Origin: Hydractinia symbiolongicarpus
Lineage: Eukaryota > Cnidaria > Hydrozoa > Anthoathecata > Hydractiniidae
Length of the DNA: 64,000 bases
Reading direction: 5' to 3'
Assembly (NCBI RefSeq): GCF_029227915.1
Contig: NC_079885.1
Span: forward strand, 25,793,001 to 25,857,000
The notes beneath the pieces were generated by a model. That model had not been told where the DNA came from and did not search any database. It was given only the letters and a program-made list of their open reading frames with translations. The position numbers and the translations under genes were made by a program. How positions within the stretch are numbered: position 1 is the first letter of the stretch; each line of letters starts with the position of its first letter. Below are positions 58,840-64,000 of this stretch, piece by piece.

Positions 58840-59560
58840 AACGTAATATTTATACTTTATAAGCGCTGATGGATCTGCATTCAGATTTGTCCACAATGAA
58901 ATTTCGTATATGACGTTTTTCCATATCGAGGTTGTTAAAATTGCACAACTGACACAGACATTTTATTCTGGCTCTAAAATAAATTTTTATGGCTGCCTAA
59001 CACAGTTTTTACTCTCTACTTAACTTTTTCAAACTGTAAGTTTTCTCACCATAAAAACAAGGTAGTATTTTTCGGTGTTTTAAACAACACTTTGCAATTT
59101 TTAAACAGGTTGAAAGCATTGAACAGATAGGTTTACTTTTTATCAAAATATAAAGAAATAATGGTTTAAATTCGTGTATTTTAACTCATGCTATGTTAGC
59201 CAGGAGATTCAGTATAATATTTTTGCTTTTGCTATTGCTTCGAGGTGGATTTGAATTTTACAGATTTTCTCCGCCATTTATCTTGGCAGAGCAAGCTTTT
59301 GTTTGAGAGAAACTGAATTAGAAGAAGCTTAGTTAAATAGGCTGATGTTATGTTAAATGCATCAGGAGAGCAAAAAACATCTTTTCTGTTTTAGCTCTTG
59401 TTTATCGTGTTGTGACTGTCGGTGTTAAACTGTCGGTGTTTTGAGTGTCGTTGTCTTAACTTTTTATCAACTAGAGTTTGCACCTTGCAACCTGTCCTTT
59501 TTTTATTTTGTGTAAGATTTGACATTTGAAATTTTGTGTAAGATTTTAAGAACATTTTTT
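58840..59560. other. no gene seen
   Basis: AT-rich DNA without recognisable feature. Confidence 0.4.
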
Positions 59561-59569
59561 TTTGCATAT

Positions 59570-59958
59570 GCACTGCTGACGTCAGCAAAACATGTAAAGC
59601 AACCTATTTTTACAAAGGCCTTTTGCCTAAGTGGATTTTTTCACGAGCTATAATATGTTTCAAGATCTATACAAAAGCAACAGGTATACAAATTTCTAAA
59701 AAATTTTTTTTGGGTTTTGACGGGTCATTGCGGACGTCAGCTAAGTTTTTTATCCCTTGTAGCTCCTTAGGCGTCCGTCGAGAACATATGATCCTGTACA
59801 TTATTTTAACCAGAGTTTCAACCTCTGCACATTACAGACAAGGAAGCAACAAATTTCACGAATTTTTTTTTATCTGCACTGTACTGCTGACGTCAGCAAA
59901 ACATCTAAAACAACTTTGTTTTTATTGACCTTTTGCCTAAGTGGATTTCTCCACGGGC
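59570..59958 (+). repeat. pair of about 75-bp direct repeats
   Basis: Blocks at about 59570-59645 and 59880-59958 share CTGCTGACGTCAGCAAAACAT then AAACAAC-like and CCTTTTGCCTAAGTGGATTT. TGACGTCA is a perfect CRE-type palindrome in each. The 310-bp spacing leaves room for a small non-autonomous element between direct repeats, but no ends were defined. Confidence 0.6.
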
Positions 59959-60069
59959 TTTATCAACTGGTCTCTTATAATAATATGGAGAGTGTGTCCT
60001 TCTGTCTGCTAGAGGCAAAGCAGATGTGTTTATTCTCCTTTAATGTAGCCAAAATTCCTTTGAAGTCTC

Positions 60070-60190
60070 CAAAAAAGCTATATCCATTTTACCATTAGGT
60101 TTACTTTGTTTACATTACGTGATCTTAATGAAGCAACTTGATTTGCTGAAATAATTTTAACGGCTGAATTCTTAAAAATAGTTACCCACG
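60070..60190 (-). repeat. dispersed repeat D, copy 3 (short, inverted)
   Basis: The complement reads GCCGTTAAAATTATTTCAGC, AAATCAAGTTG, CACGTAATGTAAACAAAGTA, AACC and AAATGGA. This matches the central block of copies at 34530 and 43210. Confidence 0.65.
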
Positions 60191-60359
60191 CCACAAAAAC
60201 AAAAGAACGGTCCCCTCGTCTTAAAAAAATGTTCCGTTTTAGGTCGCTGAAGCTACACTTAAAATTGTTAAGAAGAATCGCATTCTCAAAAAAAAAATCC
60301 ATTAAAGCTCTAGTTCTTGAAGTTTTATATTTTGCCACGTTTTTTTTTAAAAAAAGCTT

Positions 60360-61840
60360 GCCATATTTGCTTACATTTTCTTGGCAAAATTAATGACCCC
60401 TGGTGCATAACTAATGTAATATGCTGGACAAACGGAAAACTATAGTTTGTTGAACTCATTGTTATTATTATCATTTTTACGTTATCATTTTTCCTGTTTC
60501 TCTTTATAATGTGTTTGACTACGCATGAATGGCTATCTATAGACTCAGCTAAGTTTCCCCAGTTTAAGTATATTTAACTAGGTGTCTTAGCTGCTGTGTT
60601 AGCTACTAGATAATGCATTAGATTTAAGGCTCTATCCCATAGCTTAGCTAGCTCTAACCTATGAATTATGTTGTCATTCCTCTTTTTAGCTATCTACACC
60701 GACCTTAATAGTCAAAATTTACTTCTTTTTTGAACACGAACTATAATTCAGCTTTCTATCCCATTTTTGTTGCTATGAGGACTTCCTTGACATTCCTCGT
60801 TTTTATAGTAAGGTTCGTCTTGCTTTTACACCGGAATCTAATGTGATCATTTTGTAGGTAAATGTTAAGCGAGTTACCAAAATATTCTTCTTAATCACAT
60901 ACTCCTCTTCTTTACATTTTCTAGACCAGTTCTTAAACAAAGTAATTTTCTCTCAATTTCATATATCTTAGAAAAAATTTGCAGTATGTAATGTGATATG
61001 TCTTTTATTATCGTCGGCTAAATACTAACATTCGAAATATACCAAACATCGTCTATTGAATTTTAATCGTTTTGTACTCAAGTAAGACAATTGCAACGCG
61101 ACACAATGCGACAGGAAAAGGAGTGCGCTAAAGTAACCCTAACTTATAAATAAGAAGGCCATATAGGTTTTCCAAAGTAAACAAAACATGATTACGTCGA
61201 GAAAGTTTTGTATGTAAGGCAATTACATTCATTAGGAAACACTATCTTTCAACCTGTTTTCTCAATATTTTTCACATAGCTAAATATTCCGAAATATATA
61301 TATCACATGTCTGGTTCATCAAATGGCGTATTTCCACTGTTATTTACCATTTTAAGTATAGGGTGCACTAAATTTGGGTGTCTCTGTTGTTGTTTAACTT
61401 TATTAGTTTCTTAACCTTTTTCTGAAATGAAAGTATTATGGTTTTATTTGTTTATATTTTATTGTTTTTTTCTCAGTTGATTTTAGGCAACAAAGATTCT
61501 GTTGCACTAGGAGCATGGAAAATGGTTGAAGGAGAAAGATACAGGCTATACTTATATACTTTGGATCATATTTAACCCCACTTACACCTTGTGCGTAAGG
61601 AACTGAAAATGTTTTTGGATGCATTGACTGACAACCAAATAGACAGCCTGTTAAGCATATCACGCGTTAAGCATGTCTAAGCGTTCTGCTTCGTGAGAGA
61701 GGTGTATTATCCTTTCGATAGCTTTGTTAACTAGTCAATAGTTACTACAAATAATAAACTTGAACATCATAAGAAAAAAACCTTCTTAAATAAATTCTTA
61801 TTTACAATTTTACATCCATATAATTTTTAATTAAGTTTTT
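60360..61840. other. no gene seen
   Basis: AT-rich DNA. The frame at 61436-61663 has no recognised motif. Confidence 0.45.
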
Positions 61841-61847
61841 GTTCCGA

Positions 61848-62540
61848 TTATCTTAACCCGTTCTCAATTAACCAAGCAAATGTCACTCTTTGTAAAAACT
61901 TTTGTTCGATTAAGTATACAACAAGCTTCTTTAAACTGGCAAATCGCGGTTGATATTCATCCGAAAAATCCATACAGTAATTTCCATAGACGCACGGAAT
62001 TTCTTCCACGCAAGTGTTATTTTCTAAAGCATATACCACTGTGCATGTCACTTCACCATGTTCGTCAACTCTTGTGATGATTGTCCCTCTTAATACAGAC
62101 GTTTCCTCTGTTACATTACACTCGATGTTTTTATGAAAATTGTACATAATATCAAGTTGGCCATGATACCAAACATTTGTACCAAAGGTTGATTCAAGTT
62201 TGTTTATTATTAAATCGTCTTCGTGATTTGTTGTATCTGCTCGTTTAACAAATGCGTGGCGCTTTTGGTCATGAAATCTTATCGCATTAAAAAGATTAAA
62301 ACTTCTTCTATGAAATTTCTTCTGTCTTGGTGAGCCTTGAGTAACGTTTGTCATTATTTTATTTTCAGACACCTTTAGAGAAATCTGCATACATCTGCTT
62401 TTATGAGTGAATAAACGATTCTCTTTAACTGTAGCACTTCCATTGACTCCGGTTGAACTGTTTTCGAGGTCACCACCTTTATGTTTTCCAACTAAACCTA
62501 AACCTGTCAATGCGCTGTGCAAAGAGCTAAACTTTAACAT
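61848..62540 (-). CDS. unrecognised 230-residue protein
   Basis: Long uninterrupted minus-strand frame with an ATG at 62538-62540 and unbiased amino-acid composition, so probably a real gene. No known domain was recognised. There are several N-glycosylation sequons (NSS, NGS, NVT twice, NNT) and a Cys-containing C-terminal half (CNVTEE, EVTCTVVYALENNTCVEEIP, CVYGNYCMDF). Basic KR-rich segments lie in the middle (GSPRQKKFHRR, KRHAF). The N-terminus is not a classical signal peptide. A strong acceptor (TTTTTATTTCTTTTTCAG) lies one base before the ATG, so an upstream non-coding exon or a trans-spliced leader is likely. It could be the 3' part of a longer gene. No neighbouring gene gives context. 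Confidence 0.5.
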   Translation of the reverse strand: MLKFSSLHSALTGLGLVGKHKGGDLENSSTGVNGSATVKENRLFTHKSRCMQISLKVSENKIMTNVTQGSPRQKKFHRRSFNLFNAIRFHDQKRHAFVKRADTTNHEDDLIINKLESTFGTNVWYHGQLDIMYNFHKNIECNVTEETSVLRGTIITRVDEHGEVTCTVVYALENNTCVEEIPCVYGNYCMDFSDEYQPRFASLKKLVVYLIEQKFLQRVTFAWLIENGLR

Positions 62541-62989
62541 CCTGAAAAAGAAATAAAAACTTTTTTCAAAGAAACACCTTTTTGAATATTTAACGTTTTT
62601 GTCTTCCCGTTTTCGCGTACAAGTTCTCTACTAATTTACAATGAGATGTGCTACGCTTTATACATTTTAAAAAATCCGTGTTATAATTACGCACGTTTTT
62701 TAAGAACGTATTTGTTTGTTCCTCATTGCTAATTACCAATTAAGCAGCATTAGGATATTTGATGACGTAGATTTAATTGGATTTTACACTTTTTAATATA
62801 GTGTGAATATTACTGTTCTCCCTGAATGACCGACTCTGAATGGGTTAAGTTGTTTGACTTTTTTTATTATTGTTTTGTACTATTTCATTTGTAAATAAGC
62901 AATGCGTGTTTATAATGTTTTCCTTTTGATTTTTGTGTTTTTGTTTGCTCTTATATGTGGTGACACTTTTATATTTTATATCTAAATAG

Positions 62990-63170
62990 TCAATGCACAT
63001 TTTGCTTTGAACCTGCGTGAATCTATCTTTTCTGCTTAGCGCTTGGCATGAGAATAGGATTGATATATCAGGCGGTTGTAAAGTTGAGCGATTGATATGC
63101 TTGCACGACTTTTGTAGCTCAAATAGAAGCTTTAAATGCACTTGGACCCCTTTCGCAGGACCGTCGTTAA
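62990..63170 (+). repeat. SINE family A, copy 3
   Basis: Body of the SINE described at 8241-8510 in opposite orientation: GCATGAGAATAGGATTGATA, TTGCACGACTTTTGTAGCTC, AAATAGAAGCTTTAAA and CCCCTTTCGCAGGAC. The tRNA-like head is not clear and the ATG-rich tail is absent, so it is truncated at both ends. Confidence 0.7.
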
Positions 63171-63179
63171 TTAGATTTA

Positions 63180-64000
63180 CTGTTCACTGTCACCGTAATG
63201 CCTTGAATAAACAACTAGGGCGTTTAAAATATGGAGCATTTGATGAATTTGTGCACTTTTTCTTTTCTCTCGACATTGGGACGCAATTTCTTCTACATAA
63301 TATCCATTTCATGAGCAATTTCAAAAGCTGGTGCAGCAACAATCATATCTTCTTACAATTTTTGAGTGGGTTGATTCTTTTTTCAACTGTTGCGTTAAAT
63401 TTGCGTGAAATCAACATCTGCATTATCTTTCAAAATGGCATCTGTTAGAAGCGGTGTTTACTCCCTCTATTGAACGCCTCTTCTAACAGATTAACTAACA
63501 TAAGAAGGAGGGATTTTTGTAGCAACACCCTCCGAATTTTTTTTTGTATTAAGTTCTAGCATACCTTGAACAACACCGGAAAGTTTCAAGGAACTATCCA
63601 TTCAACCATTACTTTAATAGGATTATTAAATTCAGCCGTTGTTGCCATTTTAATAAGAGCGAAACATCAAAGAAATTTGTTTATTGGAAACATTTCCTAG
63701 CGAAGCTGCGATTGAATGAATTTTAAAAGGATTGCGCAAAGGGAAACGTGCATCCTTATTATTGTTGTTAATCTTGCATCTTTATTGCTGTGTCTTCCGT
63801 AATAAATCAACTGCTACACAAACACATAATGTAATCAGTGACATCATAATTCACTGGTTGCAAATCCTGACTACCATATCGGACTAAAGAATTCGGCGGC
63901 GATCTTTCCCAACCGCTTTCCTAGTAAGATTTTTTTGTTTTAATACCGACTACGAAGTGTCACCGGCTTCTGGAGCTCTTTGTAATTTCTGAAAAGAAGG
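63180..64000. other. no gene seen
   Basis: The 143-residue plus-strand frame at 63017-63448 begins inside the SINE and has no recognisable domain. Paired GCGGTGTTTACTCCCTCTAT / GGAGGGATTTTTGTAGCAAC blocks near 63450-63530 hint at another repeat. No gene accepted. Confidence 0.4.

Noticed and set aside
1-64000. CRISPR arrays, bacterial operons or ribosome-binding sites
   Set aside because: Introns, SINEs, and eukaryotic transposon superfamilies show this is eukaryotic nuclear DNA; no regularly spaced short repeats were seen.

Overview
The window is an AT-rich, intron-containing eukaryotic segment dominated by transposable elements. It looks like a cnidarian, plausibly a hydrozoan. The inference rests on the mix of host genes: a secreted PAN protein carrying a 'WKLQA..VCFGAKDD.YG.F' module that I recall from cnidarian predicted proteins, a Mab-21/cGAS-like protein in one long exon, and a glutamate-receptor-like channel with a potassium filter. 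It also rests on the mix of DNA transposons. No sequence here fixes the species.

Layout. 0-9 kb: a decayed piggyBac copy (1.18-2.4 kb), a long AT-rich stretch without recognisable genes, a repeat pair at 6.35-8.05 kb, and a tRNA-derived SINE whose tail is a long ATC microsatellite (8.08-8.5 kb). 10-13.3 kb: two different decayed Harbinger-type transposases. 13.5-22 kb: a BEL/Pao retroelement (minus strand) split by a 6.6-kb DNA element. That element has an integrase-type transposase entering from one end and a G2E3-like HECT ubiquitin-ligase gene entering from the other. 23.26-26.08 kb: a complete pogo/Tigger-like element with TA target duplication, a transposase carrying one frameshift, and a divergent intact HIRAN-domain gene. 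28.9-30.7 kb: the Mab-21/cGAS-like gene. 33-37.4 kb: diverged repeats, a second SINE family and a LINE fragment. 37.6-42.1 kb: a complete P-type element (27-bp terminal repeats, 7-bp target duplication) with a THAP transposase and a convergent zinc-finger gene, each with a single lesion. 42.1-43.4 kb: two short inverted-repeat elements. 45.7 kb: a tRNA-like sequence inside an 18-bp perfect inverted repeat. 48.4-49.8 kb: the channel gene. 53.2-55.9 kb: the three-exon PAN gene, with a Penelope-like fragment in its second intron. 58.3-58.7 kb: possible exons. 61.8-62.5 kb: an unrecognised 230-residue gene.

The main theme is that three unrelated DNA-transposon types (integrase/HECT, Tigger/HIRAN, P/zinc finger) each carry a second, non-transposase gene on the opposite strand. 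All three are bounded by recognisable termini and target duplications, so the second genes really lie inside the elements. Whether these genes help transposition, counter host silencing or are passengers cannot be decided from sequence alone. The host genes do not form an operon and are separated by several kilobases of apparently non-coding, repeat-rich DNA.
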